A stretch of DNA of 48,355 nt, taken from NCBI GenBank assembly GCA_900316275.1, contig ONCF01000064.1:1-48355 (forward strand), given 5' to 3'. Source of the stretch: an uncultured Veillonellaceae bacterium (GTDB lineage: Bacteria > Bacillota > Negativicutes > Selenomonadales > Selenomonadaceae). This document shows positions 16,073-22,818 of the stretch, piece after piece. The notes beneath the pieces were generated by a model. It ran no database searches. It was not told the DNA's origin and was given only the letters and a program-made list of their open reading frames with translations. The position numbers were made by a program, and so were the translations under genes. Position 1 is the stretch's first letter, and each line of letters opens with the position of its first letter.

Positions 16073-16642
16073 TCACTCTGCAAAGCCTAACTCCGCCGCG
16101 TGCGCCTGCATGCCGTTGATGGTGCAGGTCATGATGTCGGCGGGGTCCATGTCGCTCAGCATGGCAAAGCCTTTTTTGATGGTTTCACGGTCGCAGCCGG
16201 CGGCAAAGCGTTTGTCCTTGAACTTCTTCTTGAATGATTTCAGCTGCATATCCTTGAGCCCCTCGGGGCGCATGAGGCCGTAGGCCATGACGATGCCCGT
16301 GAGCTCATCGACCGTAAACAGACTTTTCTGGATAGGCGTCGTGGGCTCCGGCTCGTCAACGCAGAGCCCCCAGCCGTGCGAGATAATCGTATTGATGGTC
16401 TCGTCATCCACGCCCTCGGGCGCCAGCAGCTCGCGCACGTGCTGGCAGTGCTCCTCGGGGAACTTTTCGTAGTCGACGTCGTGCAGATAGCCCACGGCCT
16501 CCCAGTACTCTTTGTCCTCGCCGTAGTGCTCGGCCATCGCGCCCATCGCGGCGCTCACGGCTGCCGCGTGCTTGAGCAGATGTTCCTCCGTCGTATGCTT
16601 CGCTAAAATCTCTTTAGCCTTGGCCAGTGTCAATGAACCCAT
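16073..16642 (-). CDS. HD-domain hydrolase
   Basis: The 189-residue protein shows H in TEEHLLKHAAAVSAAM, then GYLHDVDYEKFPEEHCQH (the HD pair) and a later IISHGWG with downstream VDELTGIVMAYGLM (Asp). This is the pattern of a small single-domain metal-dependent phosphohydrolase acting on nucleotides or related phosphate esters. The substrate cannot be told. GGAGG lies seven bases before the ATG at 16642; the GTG one codon earlier is too close. It ends at a strong terminator and stands 42 nt beyond the gene at 16685. Confidence 0.85.
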   Translation of the reverse strand: MGSLTLAKAKEILAKHTTEEHLLKHAAAVSAAMGAMAEHYGEDKEYWEAVGYLHDVDYEKFPEEHCQHVRELLAPEGVDDETINTIISHGWGLCVDEPEPTTPIQKSLFTVDELTGIVMAYGLMRPEGLKDMQLKSFKKKFKDKRFAAGCDRETIKKGFAMLSDMDPADIMTCTINGMQAHAAELGFAE

Positions 16643-16684
16643 CACTTTGCCTCCAACTGTTGCTTTAGGACTTACTGATTAAAT

Positions 16685-17509
16685 TTACGCCTCGATGTCT
16701 ACGCCGCTGTCCGGCATCTCGATATCGACGCTGTACTCCGGCACGGGCGTCTCCGTGGCGTCGGGGATAGAGCTCGGCGCCTGCTCCCACTCGCGGTCCT
16801 CGTCATGCTGCTCGCTGATTTTATTGTCTTCCTCTTCTTCCTTGCGCGTCAGCTTGTGCTGCTCAAGTGCCGCCATGGACTTCGCAATTTTATACAAATC
16901 CGGTGCGGCCTCGGCGAGCTCCTTCTCGTCAGCCTGTGACACCTTGCGCCCCTTCATGATGCGCATGGCCGTCTCGAAAATGCGCGACTGTGCCTGCGCG
17001 GACTTTTGCATCGACTCGCCCTGCCGCTGCGCCGCCACGGCCTGCTGCGCGAGCGCATTCGCCTGGCTCACACCCTGACGCAGCTTTTGCATCGTCTTGT
17101 CGCGCGCCGTGAGCGTTTTCATCTGGTCGTCCGTCAGGAAATACTGCTGCCCGTTCAGCGTCACAAAACCGTCCTTGAGTGCCTGCTGCACCGCCCCGGC
17201 GCTCTTGAAGCGCAGCTTGCGGCTCGCGCCCTCGCCGAAAAAGTGCACGCCCGTCTGCTCGGCCTTGCCAGCCTGCGCTGCTGCACCTGTCTGCTCTGCG
17301 GTACCAGCCTGTCCCGCCTGAGCCGTGCTTCCCGCCTGCATTGACTGCCCCGCCGTCGACAGCTCCACGACCGTGCTGTCTGCCTGTGCCGCCGTCTGTT
17401 TACCGCTCAACGCCGACGTGCCTGCCTGCGACTGCTGCTTTGACAATTTTTTCGCCAGCGCCTGCTGCAGATACGTCTGGGCATCCAAGCCCGTACGCAT
17501 AATCCCCAT
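16685..17509 (-). CDS. Hypothetical coiled-coil protein with Ala/Gln/Gly-rich linker and acidic tail
   Basis: The 274-residue protein has no signal peptide or membrane segment. After a helical start (MRTGLDAQTYLQQALAKKL) comes a Thr/Ala/Gln/Gly-rich stretch around residues 28-90 with repeated AQAGQAG/EQTG units. A globular middle follows (HFFGEGASRKLRFKSAGA, LNGQQYFLTDDQMKTL), then helices, and a very acidic end (KEEEEDNKISEQHDEDREWE). ATG at 17509 follows AAGGAGG by nine bases. The linker composition recalls the FliK-like protein at 33401. Upstream, a 7-bp hairpin lies at 17535-17552 in the 5' region. I do not recognise the family. Confidence 0.7.
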   Translation of the reverse strand: MGIMRTGLDAQTYLQQALAKKLSKQQSQAGTSALSGKQTAAQADSTVVELSTAGQSMQAGSTAQAGQAGTAEQTGAAAQAGKAEQTGVHFFGEGASRKLRFKSAGAVQQALKDGFVTLNGQQYFLTDDQMKTLTARDKTMQKLRQGVSQANALAQQAVAAQRQGESMQKSAQAQSRIFETAMRIMKGRKVSQADEKELAEAAPDLYKIAKSMAALEQHKLTRKEEEEDNKISEQHDEDREWEQAPSSIPDATETPVPEYSVDIEMPDSGVDIEA

Positions 17510-17633
17510 CGTGTTCAACCTCCTTGCTCATACCGCGGATATCCCTATCCGCCCGAAGCGATTTTGACATCAAGGTACAACATAGCTCTTCTATTCTGTA
17601 TATCGGCTGACCGCGAGAGAACTTAACCTCTTG

Positions 17634-18560
17634 CTACACAGACGCCGGAGATTTATCCTGCCGCGCGAGTTTTTCGGCCGCTGTCGTGTTGCCGCCGCGC
17701 ATGGCGAGCACCACGCCCACAACGATGCAGCCGAAGCCCAGCCAGAAATATTTTGTCACCGGCTCGGCGAGCAGCAGCCAGCCGAGGAAAGTGCCCACGA
17801 CCGGCTGGAAGAACATAAACAAACCGCCGATGCTCGCATCCATAAAGGTCAGGCCCTTGTTCCACAGGCAAAAGCCCGCCGTCGTCGAGATAAAGCCGAG
17901 GTAGAGCACCGAGCCCCAGATGTCCGGTGCCGCGATGGCACTGTAGTCCGCTTGCGTGAAGCTCCACCAGAGGCCGTAGGGCATGAGCACGAGGAACGCG
18001 ATGAGCACGCCGTAGAACGTCAGTGTAACCACAGAATATTTGCTGAGGAATTTCAGCAGTACCGACATGAGCGCCCAGGTCACAGCCGCAATGAACAGCG
18101 AGATGCCGCCGAGCCAGGAAATCTGCATATTGTCGGGGTCAAAGACGATAAAGAGCACGCCCACCGTCGCGAGCACCACGGACACCGCGCGGCCGAGCGT
18201 GAATTTCTCGTGCAGCAGCCAGCAGCCAAACACCACCATAAAGGCCGGCGTCGCCGCCGTGATGACCGAGCCCGTCTGCGCCGACGTCAGCATCGTGCCC
18301 GTCTCCTGCGTCACGATGGAGAGCGTCTGCCCCGTAAGCGCCGAGAGCAGCAGCAGTTTCCAGTCCTTTCTGTCGATGTGCCAGTCCACGTGCATAAACA
18401 GCCCCACCGCCACGAGCGCGATGAGTGCCGTGCCATAGCGCAGCCACACCAAGGGGATAGGCGGAATCACGGCCACCGACAGCCGCACCGCGATAAACAT
18501 CGCGCCCCAGATACTCCCCGCCAGGGAGAGCAAAAAGGAGCCAATAAGCAAATTACGCAA
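17634..18560 (-). CDS. EamA/DMT-superfamily exporter (RhaT/YdcZ-type, ten-helix)
   Basis: The 308-residue protein consists of ten hydrophobic helices in two EamA halves: LAGSIWGAMFIAVRLSV with IPPIPLVWLRYGTALIAL in the first, and WLGGISLFIAAVTWALMS with DASIGGLFMFFQPVVGTFLGW in the second. Such carriers export amino acids or small metabolites; the substrate is unknown. TTG at 18560 is preferred because AGGAGG lies nine bases upstream; the frame upstream of it (to 18653) runs through the promoter. TTGCGT-17-TATTAT lies upstream and overlaps a 29-bp element shared with the fic gene at 21571. Confidence 0.87.
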   Translation of the reverse strand: MRNLLIGSFLLSLAGSIWGAMFIAVRLSVAVIPPIPLVWLRYGTALIALVAVGLFMHVDWHIDRKDWKLLLLSALTGQTLSIVTQETGTMLTSAQTGSVITAATPAFMVVFGCWLLHEKFTLGRAVSVVLATVGVLFIVFDPDNMQISWLGGISLFIAAVTWALMSVLLKFLSKYSVVTLTFYGVLIAFLVLMPYGLWWSFTQADYSAIAAPDIWGSVLYLGFISTTAGFCLWNKGLTFMDASIGGLFMFFQPVVGTFLGWLLLAEPVTKYFWLGFGCIVVGVVLAMRGGNTTAAEKLARQDKSPASV

Positions 18561-18617
18561 AACGAAAAACCTCCTGCTTATTGCGTGAAAAAAAGTCGGC
18601 ACATATTTACACCACAG

Positions 18618-18646
18618 TAGCGGTATAATATAGTTCTTTACGGAAT
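18618..18646 (-). promoter_or_regulatory. Shared 29-bp promoter element (copy at the DMT exporter)
   Basis: Read on the minus strand it is ATTCCGTAAAG, four variable bases, then ATATTATACCGCTA. It overlaps the predicted -35/-10 spacer and the -10. The same layout recurs at 22517-22545 before a Fic gene with 24 of 29 positions identical. A related GGTTAACGTAATA follows at 18659-18671. Confidence 0.5.
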
Positions 18647-18702
18647 AACGCAATTCGGGTTAACGTAATAATACCAGCTGCCACTAAACAGGGATATATC
18701 AC

Positions 18703-19818
18703 CTATAGCGCGTCTTCCCACCAGCGCGTGAAGTTCTCGGGCTGGCTGTCGTAGGTCACGATCTGACCGATTTCCGGCGTGAGCAGCGCATATGGCTGCC
18801 CGGCGCTCAGGTACGCGACCTGCTGCATGGGCTCGTACCACTTGTGCCGCGCCAGCGCGAACTTGCTGTTATGAGCGAGCAGCACGCGTCGCGCGCCCAC
18901 GTCGGTGGCCGCCCGCACGGTCTCCTCGGGCAGCAGATGAATGCGGTGCCAGGCCTGATTGTACTGACCGTTCTCCATAATCGCGAGGTCAAAACCGCCG
19001 AACTGCGCGCCAATGGTACGGAAATGTCCGCCCCAGCCGCCATCGCCCGAGAGATACACCTGATGCGTCGGGCTCGTGAGCGCAAAGCCGCACCACTCCG
19101 TGTTGTTCTGCGTGAGGAAGCGCCCCGAGAAATGCTGTGACGGCAGCACGTGCACGACAAAACCGTCGCCCAAATCCACAGGCGTGAACCAGTCCTCCTC
19201 ATGCACATGCGCGAGGTCAAAGCCCCACTGCTCGAAATACTCCCCTACACCGAGGGGGCACACCACCTCGCGAATCCGCTCCCGCAATGCCACCACTGTG
19301 GGATAATCGAGGTGGTCCCAGTGGTCGTGACTCATGAGCAGCACGTCAATAGGCGGCATGTCTACCGCGCTATAGACGCTGCTGCCCGCAAACGCCTGAT
19401 TGACGAACCAGATAGGCGAGCCGTATGCACTGAACACGGGGTCAATGAGGATGCGCCGCCCCGCCAGCTGCAGATAGTAGCTCGAATGCCCCAGCCACAC
19501 GACGCAGTCCAGGTCCGTCGGCAGTGCCCGCAGGTCCGTCTTTTGCGCGGGGATAGGCTGCGCGGGCACGCGGTCCGTCTTGTCATCAAACACCATTTTG
19601 TAAAGCGCCTGCGGCATCGTCTCGCCCTCCAGCGTCGATGTCACCGGCTCCAGGCATTCAAAACGCCCATTCCGGTAATGCGGCGAGGCCTGAATACGCC
19701 GCAACCGCTCGCCCTGTGGTGCCCGCCCGAACCGCGCCGTATGCACGAACCCGACGCCGCCGAGCGCCAAGGCCCCCAGCGCCGCCAACCCGTTAAAAAT
19801 AAAGCTCCGCCTATCCAT
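18703..19818 (-). CDS. Tat-exported metallo-beta-lactamase-fold hydrolase (NAPE-PLD/UlaG-like)
   Basis: The 371-residue protein starts MDRRSFIFNGLAALGALALG, a twin-arginine plus hydrophobic segment suggesting a Tat signal or membrane anchor. The metal-binding core is intact: VVWLGHSSYYLQLAGRRILIDPVF, then LLMSHDHWDHLDYPTV (HxHxDH), LPSQHFSGR, YLSGDGGWGGHF and the late HNSKFALARH. This arrangement is that of the NAPE-hydrolysing phospholipase D / YfhI-like family, acting on a phosphodiester or lactone at the cell surface. GGAGGCGATGGG precedes the start. The natural substrate is unknown. Confidence 0.85.
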   Translation of the reverse strand: MDRRSFIFNGLAALGALALGGVGFVHTARFGRAPQGERLRRIQASPHYRNGRFECLEPVTSTLEGETMPQALYKMVFDDKTDRVPAQPIPAQKTDLRALPTDLDCVVWLGHSSYYLQLAGRRILIDPVFSAYGSPIWFVNQAFAGSSVYSAVDMPPIDVLLMSHDHWDHLDYPTVVALRERIREVVCPLGVGEYFEQWGFDLAHVHEEDWFTPVDLGDGFVVHVLPSQHFSGRFLTQNNTEWCGFALTSPTHQVYLSGDGGWGGHFRTIGAQFGGFDLAIMENGQYNQAWHRIHLLPEETVRAATDVGARRVLLAHNSKFALARHKWYEPMQQVAYLSAGQPYALLTPEIGQIVTYDSQPENFTRWWEDAL

Positions 19819-19837
19819 CCCATCGCCTCCGCGATAT

Positions 19838-19867
19838 AAAAAGTCATCTGGTTCTCATAACCAGATG
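19838..19867 (-). terminator. Hairpin terminator beyond the rpn/fic region
   Basis: CATCTGGTT (19845-19853) pairs with AACCAGATG (19859-19867) around a 5-nt loop and is followed on the minus strand by a T run at 19842-19838. It lies 31 nt past the end of the rpn remnant. Confidence 0.75.
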
Positions 19868-19897
19868 GCTTATACGTATTTCACTATCCTACGGAAT

Positions 19898-20080
19898 TCA
19901 GGCCAGTTGAATCTTGTTTTTCTCAGCAAAGTGTCGCACGGCATCCAAGGTCCATCCGGAAATCTTCACTATGGTATCCAAATTGACCTGTTCTTGCAGC
20001 ATGGCCAATACCATGCTTTTCTCCTTTTGTTCACTTCCCTGCTTTACACTCTGCTTTACACCATCACTGTATCGCGATGG
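19898..20080 (-). pseudogene. 3' remnant of an Rpn-family (PD-(D/E)XK) recombination-promoting nuclease gene
   Basis: In the same frame as the fic gene and directly after its TAG, the minus strand continues RYSDGVKQSVKQGSEQKEKS, then MVLAMLQEQVNLDTIVKISG and WTLDAVRHFAEKNKIQLA to a stop at 19900-19898. The KQG repeats followed by an MLQEQVxLxxIxKxSGWT helix are the usual C-terminal end of Rpn/YhgA-type putative transposase proteins. The nuclease domain is missing; decayed upstream pieces lie on the other side of fic at 20928-21074. A start at the internal Met (near 20015, with AAAGGAG) could still make a 39-residue peptide. Confidence 0.7.
20052..20071. repeat. 20-bp direct repeat, left copy flanking fic
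   Basis: TGCTTTACACCATCACTGTA here and TGCTTTACACCATCACGGTA at 20927-20946 agree at 19 of 20 bases and bracket the fic gene exactly. In the rpn frame this sequence encodes the (Y)xDGVK motif. Confidence 0.85.
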
Positions 20081-20923
20081 CTACTCCTCTTTTGCCATGG
20101 AGGTCTGGTATTCGGCAATGCAGGTGCGATAGTACGCCGCCATTTCGCTGCCCATAAAGTCAAGGAAAGGCTGGCTGTCCCCCATCTGCCCAGCTGCTTC
20201 CAGCGCCTCGATGTAGCGCTCTCTATGTTCGCGCTGGACTATGGTGGGCAGGAGGCTGCGCTCGTGCTGCAACGCATTCATCAGCAGTCGGCTCACGCGA
20301 CCGTTGCCATCGACCCACGGATGAATCTGCACCAGGCGGTAGTGCGCCTCAAAGGTCATTTCATACTGAGCGGCTGCATCAAGTGCCACGACCGCCCGAC
20401 GGGCTTCACACAGCCAGCCACAGAAGCGCGCCAGCGCGGCGGGAACTTTCTGCCAGGATAGGTACGATTTTCCGCCCCGGCCAGCACTCACGTTGACGAT
20501 GCGCAAATCCCCCGCCGAGGCATCAAACGAGCCCAGAATTGTGTTGTACTGGCTGCCCGTGTTTTTCATAACCGCCGCCGAAAGTGCCTGCAAATCCTGC
20601 ATGTTAATATCCTTACCGGTGGCTAGCAACGCAAAGGCCTGTTCGTAGGCCTTTTTCAGGTCGAGGTTCATCAGTTGCTCGGTCAAATTCCGTTTGGCGG
20701 GCAGGATGCCATCCTCAAACATCAGCGCATTTTCCCGCTCCGTCACAGTGGAGCCCTCAATGGCCGTGGAATGCGTCACCAGCGCATATAAGTAAAATTT
20801 GGCAAAATCAATCTGCTCACCGATGCCAAGTGCCCGGAACTGGTCAACCAGCTGGTTCAGTGCTACACGATACGGCATAGCCATCTTACTGAAACTCTTT
20901 TGTGATGTCATTGTTGTATCCAT
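20081..20923 (-). CDS. Fic-family protein (adenylyltransferase-type), class II, inserted in rpn
   Basis: The 280-residue protein has the Fic active-site loop HPWVDGNGRVSR at 201-212 (catalytic His201) and the N-terminal auto-inhibitory motif STAIEG at 52-57 whose Glu56 should block ATP gamma-phosphate. That places it among class II Fic proteins, which AMPylate themselves or targets such as topoisomerases. The first Met (20923) lies inside the flanking direct repeat region and lacks a ribosome site; the Met five codons in is an alternative. It ends by TAG with the rpn frame continuing beyond it. There is no separate antitoxin. Target unknown. Confidence 0.88.
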   Translation of the reverse strand: MDTTMTSQKSFSKMAMPYRVALNQLVDQFRALGIGEQIDFAKFYLYALVTHSTAIEGSTVTERENALMFEDGILPAKRNLTEQLMNLDLKKAYEQAFALLATGKDINMQDLQALSAAVMKNTGSQYNTILGSFDASAGDLRIVNVSAGRGGKSYLSWQKVPAALARFCGWLCEARRAVVALDAAAQYEMTFEAHYRLVQIHPWVDGNGRVSRLLMNALQHERSLLPTIVQREHRERYIEALEAAGQMGDSQPFLDFMGSEMAAYYRTCIAEYQTSMAKEE

Positions 20924-20926
20924 CCA

Positions 20927-20946
20927 TGCTTTACACCATCACGGTA
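20927..20946. repeat. 20-bp direct repeat, right copy flanking fic
   Basis: Partner of 20052-20071, one mismatch. The pair may mark insertion of the fic segment or recombination between internal repeats of the rpn gene. Confidence 0.85.
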
Positions 20947-21074
20947 AATACCTTCCCTAAGATTACACATCGTATTTGTCTACTCAGCCAATCCGACTCC
21001 GTTACCATACTTGAGGCCTCCCATCACCATCATTTTAACGCGAAAGTCTTATGATAGCAAGCAAGATGTTTCTT
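20928..21074 (-). pseudogene. Internal remnants of the rpn nuclease gene upstream of fic
   Basis: Three broken pieces are visible on the minus strand: KKHLACYHKTFALK (from about 21074, one frame), MMVMGGLKYGNGVGLAE ending in TAG (another frame), then TNTMCNLREGIYRDGVK in that same frame up to the direct repeat. These fit the end of the nuclease domain and the linker of Rpn-family proteins, where MCNLxxGIYRDGVKQG precedes the KQG repeats. At least one frameshift and one stop have accumulated. The N-terminal catalytic part is gone. Confidence 0.6.
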
Positions 21075-21119
21075 GACGATACACAAGAATAGCTGGACAG
21101 ACAAGGGGCCCATTATAGT

Positions 21120-21455
21120 TTAATCCCATCGTTCCACCACCACGGTCAGCATCACAAGATCATCCTCACCTGTATTGATGATGCTGTGCTCCGACCCCTT
21201 CGGACAAACATGGCAGCAACCGGCAGTCAGCTGTTCTTCCTGCCCGTCACAGATTGCCTTTCCAGTTCCCGAAAGAATGTAATTGATGTCATCACCAGTC
21301 TTTTGCGTGTGCAATCCTATCGATCCACCCGGATGGATTCTGGTCGGGATTATCTTGCCTTTTTCGCTCATATACATCCGAGCCGTCATCTGACCTGTTC
21401 CGTTATTCATTCCGGGAATGGTCATTTCTTTTATCTCGTTAAAATCAATCAGCAT
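21120..21455 (-). CDS. Small cupin-domain protein
   Basis: The 111-residue protein is a single cupin barrel. Motif 1 is HPGGSIGLHTQKTGDDINYI with metal-ligand His, His and Glu-position Asp, followed by LSGTGKAICDGQ; motif 2 is CCHVCPKGSEHSIINTG with the last His. Such proteins may be metal-dependent isomerases, dioxygenases or sugar binders. It lies only three bases after the stop of the small membrane ORF at 21459 and follows GAGGAA, so it is probably co-transcribed with the fic gene at 21571. Substrate unknown. Confidence 0.85.
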   Translation of the reverse strand: MLIDFNEIKEMTIPGMNNGTGQMTARMYMSEKGKIIPTRIHPGGSIGLHTQKTGDDINYILSGTGKAICDGQEEQLTAGCCHVCPKGSEHSIINTGEDDLVMLTVVVERWD

Positions 21456-21458
21456 TGT

Positions 21459-21626
21459 TTATTCCTCAGCCTTTCTATTGGTTTTCGCATTTGCTATATA
21501 CACACCTGCAATGATGACTGCATTTCCTACTGCCTGAACCGCAGATAACTTGCGCCGTGCGGCTTTTATCTTATTCCATGCTATCATCATCGCGCAAAAT
21601 ATGCAGATACATAGCCAATCTTTCAT
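21459..21626 (-). CDS. Possible small membrane protein overlapping the fic 3' end
   Basis: A 55-residue frame starts MKDWLCICIFCAMMIAWNKI and contains two hydrophobic stretches (WLCICIFCAMMIAW and AVGNAVIIAGVYIANA) around a basic loop, ending KTNRKAEE. It overlaps the last 56 bases of the fic gene at 21571 in another frame and ends three bases before the cupin start. The weak AAGGT at its start and the long overlap leave doubt; the amphipathic pattern and tight fit to the cupin favour it. Confidence 0.4.
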   Translation of the reverse strand: MKDWLCICIFCAMMIAWNKIKAARRKLSAVQAVGNAVIIAGVYIANAKTNRKAEE

Positions 21627-22479
21627 TGATATACCTTGCAAACAAATTTTCCATTACCGAAATGTCATGCCGCACATGATATGCATCGAAAGCATCATAA
21701 TAGGCAATTCTGTCGGCAAACTTAATATCGATAGGTGGATAGCCAGCCTTCATCAGTTCCAGATTTACCAGAAGCCTGCCTGTCCTGCCATTGCCATCAA
21801 TAAAGGGATGAATGCCCTCAAACTCAATATGGAACCGGGCCAGTTTCGTGACGATGTGTTCCGTGCTGTCCTGATATGCAAACAACAGTTGCTCCATTCG
21901 GGGTGCAATCAGGTACGGCTGCACTGGTTCGTGCTGCGCACCCATAATATGCACCGGCACCCTGCGGTAAACGCCGCGGTCCTCCGGTTTATCAGCGAGC
22001 ACCAGAAAATGTATCTGCTTGATAATGTGCTCACTGATAGGCACCTTTTCCTTTACCAGCTCGCTGACAAAATCAAAAGCCTCCTTATGTCCCACTGCCT
22101 CCATATGGTCTTTCAGCGGCTTCTTGTCAATGGTTAAGCCTCGCAACACCAGGTCCGTTTCCCGCAAAGTCAGGGTATTGCCCTCAATCGCATTGGAGTT
22201 ATATGTGTATTCAACAGCAAACTCCTCGTGCAGCCTGGCCAGTTCTCCCGCCGTAAGCGGCCGGCAATGGTAAAGTTCCCGTTTCTTACGGTCAATTTGC
22301 GTGAGCAGGCTTTCCCGTGACTTATATCTGCCGTCCGCAGGTTTTTCCGCATCCGCAGGTATCTTCCAGCCACGTCCCTCCTGATAGGCACCGTGGATTT
22401 TGCCTGCAGCGCAAAGGGCACGGATTCTCCTGTCCGAAATGCCCCATTTCTCAGCCGCCTGCTTCACTGTCATATACAT
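21571..22479 (-). CDS. HTH-Fic fusion protein with auto-inhibitory motif
   Basis: The 302-residue protein combines an N-terminal MerR/excisionase-like helix-turn-helix (TVKQAAEKWGISDRRIRALCAA, residues 4-25; landmarks shown only), a linker, the inhibitory helix SNAIEGN at 95-101 with Glu99, and the Fic loop HPFIDGNGRTGR at 224-235 with His224. It resembles Fic proteins that can bind DNA and may control their own promoter. ATG at 22479 has GGAGGTG seven bases upstream; the earlier in-frame start is rejected. Tandem 15-bp repeats and a 29-bp element lie just upstream. It leads a short cluster with the small membrane ORF and the cupin. Confidence 0.88.
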   Translation of the reverse strand: MYMTVKQAAEKWGISDRRIRALCAAGKIHGAYQEGRGWKIPADAEKPADGRYKSRESLLTQIDRKKRELYHCRPLTAGELARLHEEFAVEYTYNSNAIEGNTLTLRETDLVLRGLTIDKKPLKDHMEAVGHKEAFDFVSELVKEKVPISEHIIKQIHFLVLADKPEDRGVYRRVPVHIMGAQHEPVQPYLIAPRMEQLLFAYQDSTEHIVTKLARFHIEFEGIHPFIDGNGRTGRLLVNLELMKAGYPPIDIKFADRIAYYDAFDAYHVRHDISVMENLFARYINERLAMYLHILRDDDSME

Positions 22480-22504
22480 GTTGCCACACCTCCGCTTCTC
22501 AATC

Positions 22505-22573
22505 ATTATACCATGTTAGCGGTATAATATGACGCTTAACGGAATGATATTACGTTGATTAACGGAACGATAT
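22505..22573 (-). promoter_or_regulatory. Promoter and candidate operators of the HTH-Fic gene
   Basis: TATAAT at 22510-22505 has an extended TGG. Upstream lies the 29-bp element 22517-22545 shared with the DMT exporter, and TTAACGGAATGATAT (22536-22550) repeated as TTAACGGAACGATAT (22559-22573), 23 bp apart, about two helical turns. This suits cooperative binding of a dimer. The remaining intergenic bases to rlmD (22574-22818) are AT-rich; TTGGAC occurs twice near 22633-22660 and GTAAATG/CATTTAC can form a 7-bp stem at 22803-22823. I see no gene there. Confidence 0.55.
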
Positions 22574-22818
22574 CAAATACCATTAATATGATTTTCATCC
22601 AATTACATCATTTTTCGTCCTTCCTGATAAATAATTGGACGATAAATCAATATATTGGACAAAACACAAGCTATGGCACCTGTTCCCGAGAAGACTATAC
22701 ATCAAAGTTCAAAGCACAGCACAGCTAATACCTCAAAACTGCTGATAAAACTTCTTGATATATGACTCCATCAGCTTGCACTTACCGAACCGGCAGGTGG
22801 CGTAAATGCCTGCGCCAT

